Assembly (NCBI GenBank): GCA_028023455.1
Contig: JAQFVV010012403.1
Span: forward strand, 932,001 to 996,000
DNA: 64,000 bases
Direction: 5' to 3'
Source: Epiperipatus broadwayi
Lineage: Eukaryota; Onychophora; Udeonychophora; Euonychophora; Peripatidae
Positions 12,690-23,943 of this stretch are shown piece by piece. A program made the translations under genes and the position numbers. Below the pieces are notes generated by a model. That model ran no database searches, had not been told where the DNA came from, and was given only the letters and a program-made list of their open reading frames with translations. Each line of letters opens with the position of its first letter. Positions within the stretch are counted from its first letter, which is position 1.

Positions 12690-13358
12690 GTTTGGAGAAA
12701 TGGAGTATCTCATAAATGGGCTCCTCCCTGACACAGATCAGGTGCTCAACAACAAGAAGACATATTGGGACACTTACAAGTACATCAATCCCAAAGAAAA
12801 AAAAACATCAGCGCTGTTCAATGGGTCTTTAAAGTCATTGATCAAAAAAGATAGATTTTGGGCACTGGAACCCAAACCGATGGATTTCATAATTAAATAT
12901 GACTTGCAGGCACTCCCCACAACTTATTTTTTTATGTATTTGAGGGGGTTCAATAAACTTGCCCTGACTTGCTCACTATGCTGTTCACATGACAATTTGA
13001 TAAAACAAATTTTTTTCCAATGTTCTCACCTGATGGATCTTAGAAAAAGGTTGTGCTCAAGTGTTAGATTAGGATGCACCACAATTCTTGACATCCATAA
13101 AGTGCTAAAAAGTGGCACATTTGTCATAATAAGGATGGCCATATTCATTTTGTTCTGTTATGGCTCACCAGGTGCCACTTTAAATTCCAGCAGAGCATGA
13201 AAAGCTTGTGAGAGAAGTATAGGGAAACTTTAGTCAACCTAAAAAATAGGGATCACCTTCTGGCATCAGAAAATTCTTTTCTTGGATACCTGGGAGCAGA
13301 TAACATTAAGTAGTAATGAGTACGTTGTCCTGAGAGTATAGCCTAAACCATAACTCTC
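12690..13358 (+). pseudogene. Tx1/L1-like LINE, C-terminal end of the RT ORF
   Basis: The frame at 12700-13200 encodes a 166-residue peptide with KDRFWALEPKPMDFIIKYDL and then ALPTTYFFMYLRGFNKLALT, followed by C.LC..HDN...QIFFQC.HL. This is the C-terminal CCHC-type cysteine-histidine block found after the RT domain of many non-LTR elements, with the usual histidine position changed to glutamine. The frame breaks near 13200 but similar content runs on to about 13315 (HLLA..FFSWIPGS type). The RT domain is missing, so this is a 5'-truncated copy. The 3' untranslated part was split by HT-1 at 13372 and resumes at 13698. Confidence 0.65.
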
Positions 13359-13697
13359 TGTGCCAAACTTCTATTAAAACAGACAAAACTCACTATATGT
13401 GTATTGCCACTCACAGCAACCTAGAGTAATCAATGGATGCCAGAAGGCTTGTGCATAAAATCCCAATCTAGTGCCTACTCATCCAATATCCTCAGATTAG
13501 TTAAGGCCTTCATCAGTCTGAGGATATTGGATGAGTAGGCACTAGATGGGGATTTTATGCACAAGCCTTTTGGCATCCATTGATTACTCTAGCTTTCTGT
13601 GAATGGCAATACATATAGTGAGTTTTGTGTGTTGTAATAAAAATTATAAGCAATCATAAGAAATGGCAATCATGTGATGTTTATTGTGCCAAACTTC
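13359..13697 (+). mobile_element. Hairpin-tail element HT-1, copy a
   Basis: A 13-bp exact target-site duplication TGTGCCAAACTTC lies at 13359-13371 and 13685-13697. Inside is a hairpin with arms about 13381-13500 and 13515-13627, carrying AGTAATCAATGGATGCCAGA and CCTACTCATCCAATATCCTC in the left arm and their reverse complements in the right. A tail at 13628-13684 then contains AATCATAAGAAATGGCAATC and ATGTGATGTTTA. There is no ORF and no poly(A). This copy belongs to the subfamily with ACTATATGTGTATTGCCAC near the outer end of the left arm. Confidence 0.85.
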
Positions 13698-15053
13698 CTG
13701 AGTTTGGGAGATTCGGGGTGAATGTAAGCAAAGGGCAAACTTAAATTCTGGAATTGGAAATTTATGGATGATTTACATATAATAATTATAATGAACTCTC
13801 AACATAAGTAGTGAATTATACAAATGTACTTTAATTATCAGGAAATGTTGCCCAGTATTTAAAATTTCATTGCACCTTAATTGATGATGTAAATTTCCCA
13901 CAAAAACTGTTCTCAAGATATCTGTGTTCATTGGTATATATCAATGTTCAAGTTCTCACATGATGACTGAAATTTAATGCAATTTGAATGACATGTTATA
14001 GTGGAAAAATCTGACTACAAACTCATTAATGCACAACAAGTCTTTAATGAAATGACACAATATGTTTCTTAAGACACCAATGTCTTCTGGGACATTTCAT
14101 TGCTCAAAAGATCTCAAGACACCTAAACTTTTCTTATATTTTAAGTGATGATGTAGCATAGCTACAAAATCTGTTCTCCAACTTATCAATAATGTATCAA
14201 ATCTTTTATGTAATACTCCTGAACAAAATTTACCTTAATGACCTTTAAAAAAATCTATAATTGGTTTAAGTGCGAATAGAAAGAATATTGACATAATATT
14301 GCTTAATGTTTAAACAAAAAAAAAGTTATATAGCAAATCAAAGTAATTTACTCTTTCAAAATAAAATACAATATTTCCTTCATCACCACTAAATTCATTT
14401 CCAAACTTTTCCTATGTAGATAATGGAAACTATAGACAATAGATAACTCTATGCAGTATTCATGTGTGAGATATCTACAGACTATAATATATTTATAAAT
14501 GTTAGAATTTATCAGGGCATTCCTCATTTGAACTCTATACTATTACTACCATTCACCTGCATAAAAGCTCAAACCACGCTCTGTCTCTCTCACTATGCAT
14601 TCATTTTTGAGCTTTTTTCTCTTATCATGTAACCTGAAAGTATCAAACATCTGAATTTCCATGACTGCATTGATAGATCAATATTTTTCCATTATATCCT
14701 TGTCTTACAAGATTAAGCCTTGTTTCTAATGATTATTAGCACTTTACAGAAGTGTTAAAATAATGACGTTGAGATGAGGGATGCATTGATAAAATTAAAA
14801 AAAAGGGAAATATCTTTGCAATGCAGGAAATATTCATCCCTTAAAGGATTAAGTGAACAAACCAGTTCCTATCTTTCATGGAAGTGGTGTAATGAGAAAT
14901 ATCAAGCTGCAAACATTGATGTGGTTGTTCAAGCATTTGTTATTTTTAGCTTATCTGATGAGCTTTAAAAGTGTTTATATGGAATTCATGCATATAGAAA
15001 GAAGGTGGTCTACATTCCTCCATTACTGGATGGTTTATGATATGGAGTTTTGT
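13698..15053. other. Spacer with LINE 3' remnant and diverged internal repeats
   Basis: The first 80-100 bases probably continue the LINE 3' untranslated region broken by HT-1. Stretches around 13880-13925 and 14140-14185 (TTGATGATGTAAATTTCCCA against GTGATGATGTAGCATAGCTA) look like diverged direct copies. The phrase GATGCATTGATAAAATT at 14781-14797 resembles the unit of the minisatellite that follows. No gene is supported. Confidence 0.35.
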
Positions 15054-15445
15054 AGTGAGATCCACTGGTAAAAGCCAAAAAGATAACTTCCTGTTTTTGG
15101 TGTGTAGTTGTGATGTCGTGTGATACGAGAGATGGACTGGTAAAAACCAAAAAGATAATTTCCTGTTCTTGGTGCATGGTTATGATATGGTGGTGTTATG
15201 AAAGATGCATTGATAAAAACCAAAAAGATAACTTCCTGTTCTTGGTGTGTGGTTGTGATGTCATGTAATATTAGAGTTTGATTGGTAAAAACCAAAAAGA
15301 TAAACTTCCTGTTCCTGGTATGTGATTATGATATGGTATTGTTATGAAAGATGCATTGATAAAAACCAAAAAGATAACTTCATGTTCTTGGTGTGTGGTT
15401 GTGATGTAATGTTGAAATAAGAGAGATGCTGCTAAAAACCAAAAG
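15054..15445 (+). repeat. Minisatellite, about 73-bp unit, 5-6 copies
   Basis: The anchor TGGTAAA/TGATAAA followed by AACCAAAAAGATAACTTCCT begins at 15066, 15138, 15211, 15283, 15357 and 15430, giving spacings of 72-74 bp. Units alternate between two types: one carries TATGATATGG with GTTATGAAAGATGCATTG and the other carries TTGTGATGT, so a higher-order dimer of about 146 bp is present. A minus-strand frame at 15035-15295 crosses it and reads as a repetitive peptide (FGFYQSIS type), which reflects a unit near a multiple of three and not a gene. Confidence 0.9.
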
Positions 15446-17239
15446 AAAAATAAAATATTATATGATACAATTTAATTTGCAAAATGTACATATAAAATAT
15501 CAACAAAATAATAAACAATAAAAATAAAGTAATGCAGTTGTAAGAAAAGGATACTTAAGTAATAATTAAAAAAAACGAACATGTCTAGATGCATTCTGGG
15601 TGAGAAAAAGGTATGCATATAACTTAAAAATTCAAATTTATAATTTTTAACATTTTTTTTTAAAAACTATATATGATGAATTCATGAATATGACAATACA
15701 CTATATTCCATTAAATCTGTATATATTCATAATTTGTGTATATAATCTCTATGTGGTTTGGTGCAGTGATGGACGGCAGATTCTGGAGTTTCCGGTCCAC
15801 AGTTCGTATCAGTTTCATACTCCTTACGAACTCCTTAGTAACGAAGCAGTTTGATTATTATACATATATCATATCACGATATTTTAAATTCTTTAAGACA
15901 GAAAGATTAATCTTTTAAAGAAAAATATAAATGCAGGAAGGAAAAAAGTAAAAGAAATTAAGGAAGTAATAATTATCTCCTAAGGTTGTTAATGTTAAAA
16001 ATGAAATTAAAAGAAAAAAAAAATAACATCAAAGATTAAAAAAACAACCTCAAATCAAATTAAATTATTTAGAAAGTAAACTGATGAAATCAGTTTTCAA
16101 AAAGATAACATATAAACAAAACGCGTAAACGGGAAACTTCACGCACAGAATCAATAAATGAGTGTGATTTAAGTGTGTATGTGTGTGCATGTGCTGAGTA
16201 TATTTACAAGCAAAAAAGCATAATTTGATACTTTGCAGTGAAGAAGGAATTTTTTTAGTCTGAAGGTAGAAATAAATATGTAAGTATTCATAACCTTTAG
16301 ATAAAATTATATATAGCAATAAACAATTAATCTTCGGTATAATCTTTAGATAAAATTATATATAGCAATAAACAATTAATCTTTGGTATACTCTTCTATA
16401 GTCATGGATATGGAATAGGTGAATTATATTTGGACAAACTTTTCAAGACCTGAAAAGAGATCAGCATTTGTAGCTAAGACGCTGTTAAGATTTAAGATTA
16501 ATGTAGCTGTTATTAGTGAAGTCATTTTCCAGAGAATGCAAATGGCTATGAGTTTGTAGAGGAAGGGGTATATATTTAAGATTGATATAGCTGATATTAC
16601 TAAAACTTATTTTCCTGAGAAAGGAAGTTTAATTAAACATGCAAATAACTACAGTTTTTTTTGAGAATTGACAAATATTCAAGTGAAGAGAGACAGTATG
16701 AGATTGGATTTGCTACAAGATATAATTTATGTTCTCTGAATTCCCTACCCTGCATGGCTTGCTTTAGCATTAAATAGCCAATTCTTGAGTACAAAGTTCA
16801 GGATAACCAGATCTGTCATTTCTTGAATTCAAACTGCTTATAAAATCCTGAACATTGAACTCTTCAATTTATATTATTATCGTGGACTTGTTAGATATAT
16901 TAATTAAAGAGTAATGGAATTAAAATTTGATTTAGACAATATCAACTGTGCTCATTTTTGGGTTTTTCTCAAATCTTTATATTTTAAAAACCTTAAGAGA
17001 AGCTTTCATTTTTTGTTGACCAAAGTCATCACATTAATAAGATTAAATGAATGATTTTTTCTTCTCAAAAACTTTAATTCACACATTTATTATAGAACTG
17101 TGAACTCAAATGGTAAGCTACAATTTATTTATAAAGTTTCTGCGACAAAGTTTGCATTCATTCATAATTAAAACTATGGTATCTAATGAATTATATTGTT
17201 ATAGATAATACTAATACTTCTGTGCTAGCATGCTTGTTA
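15446..17239. other. Spacer with a SINE-3-like piece and a 49-bp duplication
   Basis: About 15749-15870 carries GGTTTGGTGCAGTGATGGAC and ends TAACGAAGCAGTTTGATTAT; it resembles 27720-27840 and a minus-strand head at 26840-26900, so a third tRNA-like SINE family (SINE-3) is likely. A near-perfect 49-bp tandem pair lies at about 16295-16390. Around 16490-16650 is a diverged direct duplication (AGATTTAAGATTAATGTAGC against TATTTAAGATTGATATAGCT). The frame at 15736-15918 falls within the SINE-3 piece and is not thought to be a gene. Confidence 0.4.
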
Positions 17240-17827
17240 GAGAAGTTTAACTTTGTTTAAAAGTTTATATACACTAAGCGCTTTCGAAGTTCTTAGACTT
17301 CATATTCATAGCTGAGTGCTGTCAATGATAATGAGGAGTATTGTAATTTATGCAAATTAGTTTGCTGTTCATTTTGTCATAGGTCATGGTGTTTTTTTTT
17401 GTTTGATTAATTTGACCATCTTTTTGAAATGATAAAACAGGTGTCTTTCCTATTTATAGAATTAGTATCATTATTTATGAAGTAGACTTCTTTAATTTTA
17501 CACCTATGGTCATTTCTTTTTCTACATACTATCGTGGGATTGGTGGGTTCAAATTTGTGACCAGTAGTTTTTTCATTTTGTAAAAATGCCGATGTGGTCT
17601 CTTTATTGTTCAATGCTCTTTTATACATATACATGTGTTGCAATGATCTATTTGTGTGGTTGTTTTTGTTTCTCCATAATATGAGGCCCTGCAACTGGCT
17701 TGAGGACATTGGATTTGATATATGACTTAGGACATTGTCTTTGGATCTAATTTGTGTTTTGAATTGTTTATGAGTCTATTGGTGTTAGCAGACTTATGCC
17801 ATCACATGCTCAAAATATCAGATTGTT
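17240..17827 (-). pseudogene. Penelope-like element, GIY-YIG C-terminus and 3' part
   Basis: The minus-strand translation just above the 17407-17709 frame reads SVIYQIQCPQ-like then SYYGETK-like sequence, the Penelope GIY-YIG pattern 'vvYki.CP.C...YiGeT'. It continues in frame with NKNNHTNRSLQHMYMYKRAL, then TGHKFEPTNPTIVCRKRNDH and INNDTNSINRKD, matching the family's 'H.FDF.N..Il.ke......L.E...I....NSlN'. Below the stop, about 17330-17275, CTATGAATATGAAGTCTAAG then AACTTCGAAAGCG resembles a hammerhead-like core, which Penelope-like elements are known to carry. Stops and frameshifts show the copy is dead. HT-1 is inserted at 17828. Confidence 0.7.
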
Positions 17828-18260
17828 GAATAGGTAATCATCACATGACATACACTTCTTATGCTTGGGCATAACTGTTGTTAAAACAGGCAAAACTCAC
17901 TATATGTATTGCCACACACAGCAAACTAGAGTAATGAATGGATGCCAGAAGGCTTGTGCATAAAATACCCATCTAGTGCCTACTCATCCAATATTCCCAG
18001 ACTAGTTTCTGTTTTTTGTGGCCTTTGTCAGTGAGGAGCCTTGGATCTGAGAGCACTGCACCTAGATCTGGTGCAGAGCTCTCAGATCCAAGGCTCCTCA
18101 CTGACGAAGGCCACAAGCCTGAAACTAGTCTGGGGATATTGGATGAGTAGACACTAGATGGGGATTTCATGCACAAGCCTTCTGGCATCCATTGATTACT
18201 CTAGCTTGCTGTGTGTGGCAATATGTGTAGTGAGTTTTGCCTGTTTAGAATAGGTAATCA
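17828..18260 (-). mobile_element. Hairpin-tail element HT-1, copy b (long hairpin)
   Basis: A 13-bp exact target-site duplication GAATAGGTAATCA lies at 17828-17840 and 18248-18260. The tail lies left of the hairpin (17841-17885), so the element reads on the minus strand. Arms of about 175 bp run 17887-18061 and 18066-18240. This copy keeps the full inner module (GCCTTTGTCAGTGAGGAGCC and GCCTTGGATCTGAGAGC with their complements). Outer arm sequence is of the ACTATATGT subtype. A minus-strand frame at 17973-18188 crosses the palindrome and is an artefact. Confidence 0.87.
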
Positions 18261-18450
18261 GTTAATAAGCTCTAAAGTTGTTGTTCATTTTTCAGGAGCA
18301 TCTATCTTTTTATTAAATTTCTGGAGCTAAGAAATTTCCAACATGGATTTCTCTTAAGAACTTTTTTGTGGATACAAGTATATTCTGAGTGTTTCTTTTA
18401 TGTGAGATCTATTATTAGAGACTAAATTAAAGTGAAACAAATTTACATTT
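18261..18450 (-). pseudogene. Penelope-like element, part upstream of HT-1 insertion
   Basis: The minus-strand sequence continues the element interrupted at 17828-18260. It reads, with stops, into the GIY-YIG lead-in of the same element (a region comparable with the 'ttFk...f..kD.vp......VYk' linker). Only short peptide similarity is visible and the 5' limit is uncertain; the reverse transcriptase itself was not found. Confidence 0.4.
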
Positions 18451-19001
18451 TCTTTTTAACAGAATGACAAATTGAATGTGGAGTTCATAAATAATATGGT
18501 AATTTGTAAACAGAAGTCCAACAATTGATAAGAATGCTTAAAAGTGATTGGTGGAGTAAAACTGTAAAAGAGAAGTAGTTATTTATACTTAATGTCATTC
18601 CTTACTTTCCTTGAAAAAGATTACAACAAAGGATTGCCAGCTGATGGAAGCCTGTCTCCATCATTGCTTTCTCAATTCTCAAGGGCTTCAGCTAAAAATA
18701 AAATGGAAAAAGCAATTAGAATCAGAAATGCAGTGCATATAGTAGAAGAATAAAAATGTGAATTCACAAACACATGATCTTTCTGTCACAATTAGAATAT
18801 GGATGTGAATGATGGTATAAGAGGACCTGTGGCAATTGTATCCACATTTTTAAATGACTCACAAAGAAAATAAGACAGAAAACAGGGCCAACACTCTGTC
18901 CCCTAAAGCAGCTGAAATACAGACAGTTTATTTTGTATTCATAGACAATATTCATATTTGAAGAGTCATTCATAATCTGAGCTCAACTCTGTACCTTTAA
19001 T
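18451..19001. other. Spacer, no gene seen
   Basis: Includes a minus-strand frame at 18764-18973 without a recognisable domain. No repeat with other parts of the window was noticed. Confidence 0.35.
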
Positions 19002-19282
19002 AATAGGTTTAGTCAAATAATATTTTAATTTGCAAAGCGCAGATAGTTAAAAATTGAAATAAATTGAGATACTACCAAATCTCACTGCACTCATTACAAT
19101 ACATATATATAGAGAAACGTAGAGAAAAGGGTGGCTGCCCTTTTCTTGTAAAATCTTTGTCATGTGTTTGGGTTTGATTGTTGATTGGACAGCTATCATG
19201 CCATCTGATTGGCTGTCGGATAGGTATTGTAACGAGCGCAGTGAGATTTAGCAGTATCTCAATTTATTTCAATAGGTTTAGT
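19002..19282 (-). mobile_element. Hairpin-tail element HT-4
   Basis: A 12-bp exact target-site duplication AATAGGTTTAGT lies at 19002-19013 and 19271-19282. Arms run 19053-19104 and 19225-19270: ATTGAAATAAATTGAGATAC against its complement at the right end, and AAATCTCACTGCACTC against GAGCGCAGTGAGATTT. A one-sided segment at 19014-19052 (TTTGCAAAGCGCAGATAG) lies outside the hairpin, so the tail is to the left and the element reads on the minus strand. The sequence is unrelated to HT-1 but the build is the same. Confidence 0.8.
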
Positions 19283-20466
19283 TATAAGATTAATGATACA
19301 TAATGATATTATAAAGATGCAATGCAAATATAATATTTCATTAGGCCAACAACATTTAACAAAGTGAAGAGAATAATACGTCATAAAATATTGTTTTATT
19401 TATCTGTATATTATTGCTGGTAGTTGAATATATTTGGATAAATATACACTATGTTTTTTTTTTTTTAAAAACATTTCAAACAGATTCGGGAATAGGCAAT
19501 TTATGGCATATGTGATGAACTTAGCATATTGATGTATTAATTTTAGAACAATGAACTCTGATTATAAAAAGTAAAAAGTAATGACAGATCTTGTAAAGTA
19601 ATACCATCATCAAAGAACAATTGTTATTGAGAAAAAAATATATGACAAAAATTCAAATTTAGTTAATCGCAAACTAAAAAGGAAAAAAAAAGTTTCCATT
19701 TCACTCTTTAAATAGGCATTTCAAATAATAAAGTCACTCAAAAAAGAGCATGACTATTCCAACTCCAAAAGGAGAGAAAAATATATTTTAGAAGTGAATT
19801 TTGTGGTAACTATACAAACCAATTCGTAAACCACAAATAAGTCCTTATACTGGTTCATTTTTCTGTTCACGTGATATTTTATATCTTTTAACTTCTTCGG
19901 CAAAGAACCTTTCTTTCCAAAATACTTCAATGCCATGTCCATTATATTCTATTCTCTGCTACATCTTTCCAATGGAAATAACTGATATTGTGCTTCTTTA
20001 GAATATTTTTTGAGAAAATTCTAATAATGTATATGGGGTTTATCTGCTCCACAAAAACATACTCTAGTTAACCATAAAATACCCTTTTGGAACATCTTGC
20101 ATTATTCATTCATTTTATGTTCAATCCAATGAAATGTGTGATGTTACAATAGTGAACTCCATAGTAACACATCACATATCCCTAATTTTGAGAATTAATC
20201 CACAGTATGTCTGTAATTGTTTTTACTATTCATTTTGGAAGCCTAGCACCTCTTTTTTTTATCACTCAAATTCATAAAAAAAGCAAACTGATATCACATA
20301 TGACTGATTCAAATTTGAAAAATGTCCTGCTACTCTCATTTATAAATTTAACTCCAAATACAAAAAATGTGGTGAAAAAAAAATAGATTCAAAAGTCTCA
20401 TTAAATAAGTAGTATTTAAATTGATGTTGTTTTTCTTTTTTTTTACATCATAATAATGAATTATAG
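19283..20466. other. AT-rich spacer, no gene seen
   Basis: Several low-complexity A or T runs and a short minus-strand frame at 19754-19942 with no recognised domain. No repeat structure was found. Confidence 0.35.
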
Positions 20467-21800
20467 AAAACGTTTTTTCTAAAACAAGCAAAGCTTTCCA
20501 TACAATAGTGCCACTCAATGCAAGCCAGAGTAATCAATGGATGCCAGAAGGCTTGTGCATAAAATCCATTGATTACTCTGGATTGCACTGAGTGGCGCTA
20601 CTGTATGGAGAGTTAAATTGATAAATGAAGCAAAGAAAAGAAAGGGATTGATAAAGAAATTAACACTGTTTTCATATAATAAATATGATGTAGCTAGAAT
20701 TGTATGGAAGGGAGTGGCAGTAGCAGGGTTAACATATGGCAATGATGCATCATGTGTTAGTAAAGGGGTATTAGATTGCTTAGAAAAAGTACAAAGGGAA
20801 GTAGGAAGACATGCATTAGATGCTGAGGTGTGGACAGCAAAAGAGGCAATTCAAAGAGAAATGGGATGGTCAAGTTTTTATATGAGGGATGCAAAAAGCA
20901 AATTGAAAATGTTCGGTAGATTGCAGTTTATGGATAATAAAAGAATAGCCAAAATAGTATTTAATTGGGTTACAAGTAAAGGGCAGGCAATGCAAGTAAA
21001 GGGCAGGCAACAAGATGGTTGAGAAAGGTAATGCGGTATGCAGAAGATTTGGATAAAGAAGTTATGTCAGTATACTTGTACAAAAGATGGGATGATTGTG
21101 TTAGGAGGAATGTTGAGTGTTATAGTGGGAAGGAGTGGGATAGAAGAATAGATGCATTAATAAAGAATAGGGAGTTGGAGAGATGGAGAACTAGTATGGA
21201 GAGTAAAACGAGTTTAAATATATATAAAAGTAAACAAAACATTGTGTGTGAGTTAATTTATGATAATAGTAAGGAAAGTAGTTTATTGTTTAAGGTTCGA
21301 ACGGGATCTTTAGCAACAAGGGAATATACACGTAAATGGAAAAATATGGGTGATTTAGTCTGTAAGTTGTGTAAAGAAGGCATAGAAAATATTAGGCATC
21401 TGTTACTTCAATGTAAATGTTTGGAAGCAGAAAGGGTACAAATAATGAAGTTATGGAAGGTTTAATATGAACAAAGTGATTATACAGAAAGTGAGTTATT
21501 GGTTTTTATGCTAGGTTTGGGAAAAAATAAGGGGGATTTAGATATGAAGGTCATGGAGTTGAAAAAGATTATGTTGTGGAAATGGGATGGAGCAGATTAT
21601 GGGAAAACTTAGGGTGGACAATGGAAAAGGAAGGTAAAGTGACTAACAGGTTTCTCTGGGCATAGCTGCTGAGAGATTCCTGACTCCGTTTAAGGAGAAG
21701 TCACAGTACATCACATCACATCACCTGTTTTAGTAACAGTTATGAGCAAGCATAAGAAATGGTGATCATGGGATGTTTAGTGGTTTAAAACGTTTTTCTA
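20467..21800 (+). mobile_element. HT-1 element enclosing a LINE-B fragment (copy c)
   Basis: Near-identical direct repeats AAAACGTTTTTTCTA (20467-20481) and AAAACGTTTTTCTA (21787-21800) bound the unit. Just inside is a short HT-1 hairpin (20482-20611; arms of about 55 bp with ACAATAGTGCCACTCAATGC and its near complement). The HT-1 tail follows at 21722-21786 (CAAGCATAAGAAATGGTGAT then ATGTTTAGTGGTTT). Between them lies about 1.1 kb of LINE-B coding and 3' sequence. Compared with plain copies, the bases between GAGAGTT and CTGTTTTA are replaced by the LINE. Either a LINE jumped into HT-1, or hairpin, LINE and tail moved as one chimeric RNA. Confidence 0.75.
20612..21722 (+). pseudogene. LINE-B: C-terminal end of RT ORF plus 3' UTR
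   Basis: Two frames (20618-21022 and 21019-21465), offset by one shift, encode the region after the RT palm: RIVWKGVAVAGLTYGNDASC, then LDCLEKVQREVGRHALDAEV and IQREMGWSSFYMRDAK. The second frame ends with FKVRTGSLATREYTRKW and C.LC.EG.ENIRHLLLQC, the C-terminal zinc-binding block of non-LTR RT proteins. Similar content continues past the stop at 21465 (LLVFMLGLGKN). The 3' end is AGAGATTCCTGACTCCGTTT, AAGGAGAAGTCACAGT and repeated CATCA. That end recurs at 44.06, 58.05 and 63.5 kb. The palm and endonuclease are missing. Confidence 0.75.
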
Positions 21801-22554
21801 TAGTAGTTTATAAAAAAAGTTAAATATATATCTATAACACACTGAGCTCTATAAAAAAGTGAAGAGCAGTGCAAAATTTATGAGACTTGTGAACTCATAA
21901 GTGAAAAAAATTAATGCATGGACTATGCAATATTGGCCACGCCTGAATTAGGTCATAGAAATAGTCCAACTTATAAGCACAAATAAAATACTATTATCCA
22001 GACCTGCACACGATATAGAATATCAGTATTCTAGCAGGATTATTTCCTCAACTGTTTTACTATTAGATAAATGACGCAAAATTCTGAAAGAAATATATAT
22101 ATATAATTGTTTTCATTTGCTATCATTTTATCTTCAAGAACTTTTCAGGAATATCAAAGATTATTTTAATTGTGATCTCAAGTCTAAATCTCACATTTTA
22201 CTAATTTGCTATCAGAATATAAGTATATTTTGTATTGAATTCACTAATACCAATTTTGTAGAAGCTTACGTTAGTAACATAGCCTAGTTGTAACTCATAT
22301 TTTAGTGTCACTATGATAGTTGTCAACTGTACATTTCCTAAAATTTTTCTCCTAAATTTCTGTTCTTCTTTTATTTTTTAGCCATTGACTTGCCTGGGTA
22401 TTTCATATACTCTATATTCATTTAATATATTTGTCTACTTAGGAGTCTCTTTTAATAAACATATTGATAAATAGTTTTTTATTTTTAAAATTATCATTGA
22501 AATATAACAACATCACGTTGTCTAAAATTACATTTGATGTTGCTTTTTAGTTAA
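21801..22554. other. AT-rich spacer, no gene seen
   Basis: Nothing coding or repeated was recognised between the HT-1 composite and the truncated HT-3 copy. Confidence 0.35.
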
Positions 22555-22895
22555 CTTCGTACATCATCAGATTTTCAATTGGATGGACGGTTGAGGAGTT
22601 GGAGTGTGGAGTGGATTGAAGCCTGTCCATTAAACTATGAGGATAGTCTATCTTAATATATATCTGAGCACTTATACTATATATGTGTGTAAAGATGATA
22701 GTCTGGACCAACTGATGATTGCTGGTTTAGCATGAAATACGTATATTGGTGATTATTTATCTTTTCAGCATATATGTGTTTAGGTGTATCAGTGTTATTA
22801 GATAGAGTGGAGAGAGGTGGGTGGTGTGAAAGTCTGTGCTCATATACCCTATATTACATATATATAGCCACAGGTATATAACAAGCCTGTGTTTC
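22555..22895 (+). mobile_element. HT-3 element, 5'-truncated copy (one arm plus tail)
   Basis: Starts at CATCATCAGATTTTCAATTG and runs through TGATTGCTGGTTTAGCATGA, GTGTGAAAGTCTGTGCTCAT and ACCCTATATTACATATATAT to a tail ending GCCTGTGTTTCAG near 22895. This is the right arm and tail of the element seen whole at 36.07-36.72 kb; the left arm is absent. Loss of the 5' part with retention of the tail is the pattern left by incomplete reverse transcription. Confidence 0.7.
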
Positions 22896-23943
22896 AGTTA
22901 TTAAATATTTAAGGTAATCGAAATTAAAAGAAATTACTTTAAAAAAAATTCACTAGAGTGCTCTGTCTACCATAAAATTTTGTAAACAATAAAGTTAGTT
23001 TACCAATAAAATTAGCAAGTTGAAAAGCGTGTGTATATCTATCTCTAACCCACTTAAATGTTAATGAGGATGAAAGTGTCTTAAGTCCGTCCTTTTTTGT
23101 TCTTTTAATAAAGATTAAAGTATATTTTGTAGAAGAATTTATTTATATTAGATATCCATATTTTTAATATTAAAATTGTAATTTATTTTTACTAAGCGTT
23201 TCTCTCATTTTATTTTTCCCCTCAAATATTGAATTTTTTTTTTTTTGTTAAGATATCTTATATGTATAATTCTATTCAACAGACCTTTTTTCAGCTTCTC
23301 ACTTCAATTATATTTTCTCTTTTAACTTAATAAATATTTTTTATTGCCCTGAATGATTTAGTGAGGTGTTAGATAACCAGGTTTCGAATTTAAGGCTTTC
23401 GGATTGATTTCAATTCGAGTATTTCCTGCGTTTGAGTCGTCGGCTATTTATTTAGTTTTAATATTTTTATTCACGTAATTTTTTGATATTCATAATGTTT
23501 TAAAATCTTCTTTTTTTTTTTACGTATTATTCCACATCAACATTTTAAAAAAGCCTTTACATTGTTTGTGCGTTTTTTTTTCCCAACCAGTTTTCAAACA
23601 TTTAATACATACGGACATTCACAGTCACACACACATGTTTAAATAGCCTAGAGAATGAGTTGTGAGGGGAAAAAAATTATGAAGAAGAAAAACAAGTATA
23701 TAATAACCATCATAGTTTACATTGATAAAACTAAAAATGTTTGAAATATCTGACATAATTTTACCTAAGGATTGGTGAAAATGGATAGTACAGAAAATAC
23801 CCTTAGGTTAACTAAGCAAGCTGTTAATATGTAGACCTCAGTAAGTGATGCAATAGTATTCATTAAGAATAACTTTTTGTTTTTTACAAATTAGTTGATT
23901 TTCATGAAAGTAATCAATTTTGTGCTTATTATAATTTTTCTAC
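22896..23943. other. AT-rich spacer, no gene seen
   Basis: Around 23350-23425 GGTGTTAGATAACC and TTTCAATTCGAGTATT could be tRNA A- and B-box remnants of a SINE, but no second copy was found in the window. The rest is low-complexity AT-rich DNA. Confidence 0.3.

Noticed and set aside
13381-13627. HT-1 as an ordinary MITE or Foldback DNA transposon
   Set aside because: The inverted repeats are not at the true ends given by the duplications, the tail is one-sided, and duplication lengths differ (9-13 bp) between copies.
15035-15295. 86-codon frame with a repeated FGFYQ-type peptide
   Set aside because: The repeat in the peptide comes from the 73-bp minisatellite. The array shows indels of one base between units, so no frame is maintained.
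15054-15445. Regularly spaced repeats as a CRISPR array
   Set aside because: The whole 73-bp unit is conserved with no unique spacers, and the context is animal retroelements.
17973-18188. 71-codon minus-strand open frame
   Set aside because: It spans the HT-1 palindrome; the open frame follows from low stop density in the inverted repeat and has no domain.
23350-23425. tRNA-like SINE head
   Set aside because: Single occurrence with imperfect boxes and no second copy in the window.
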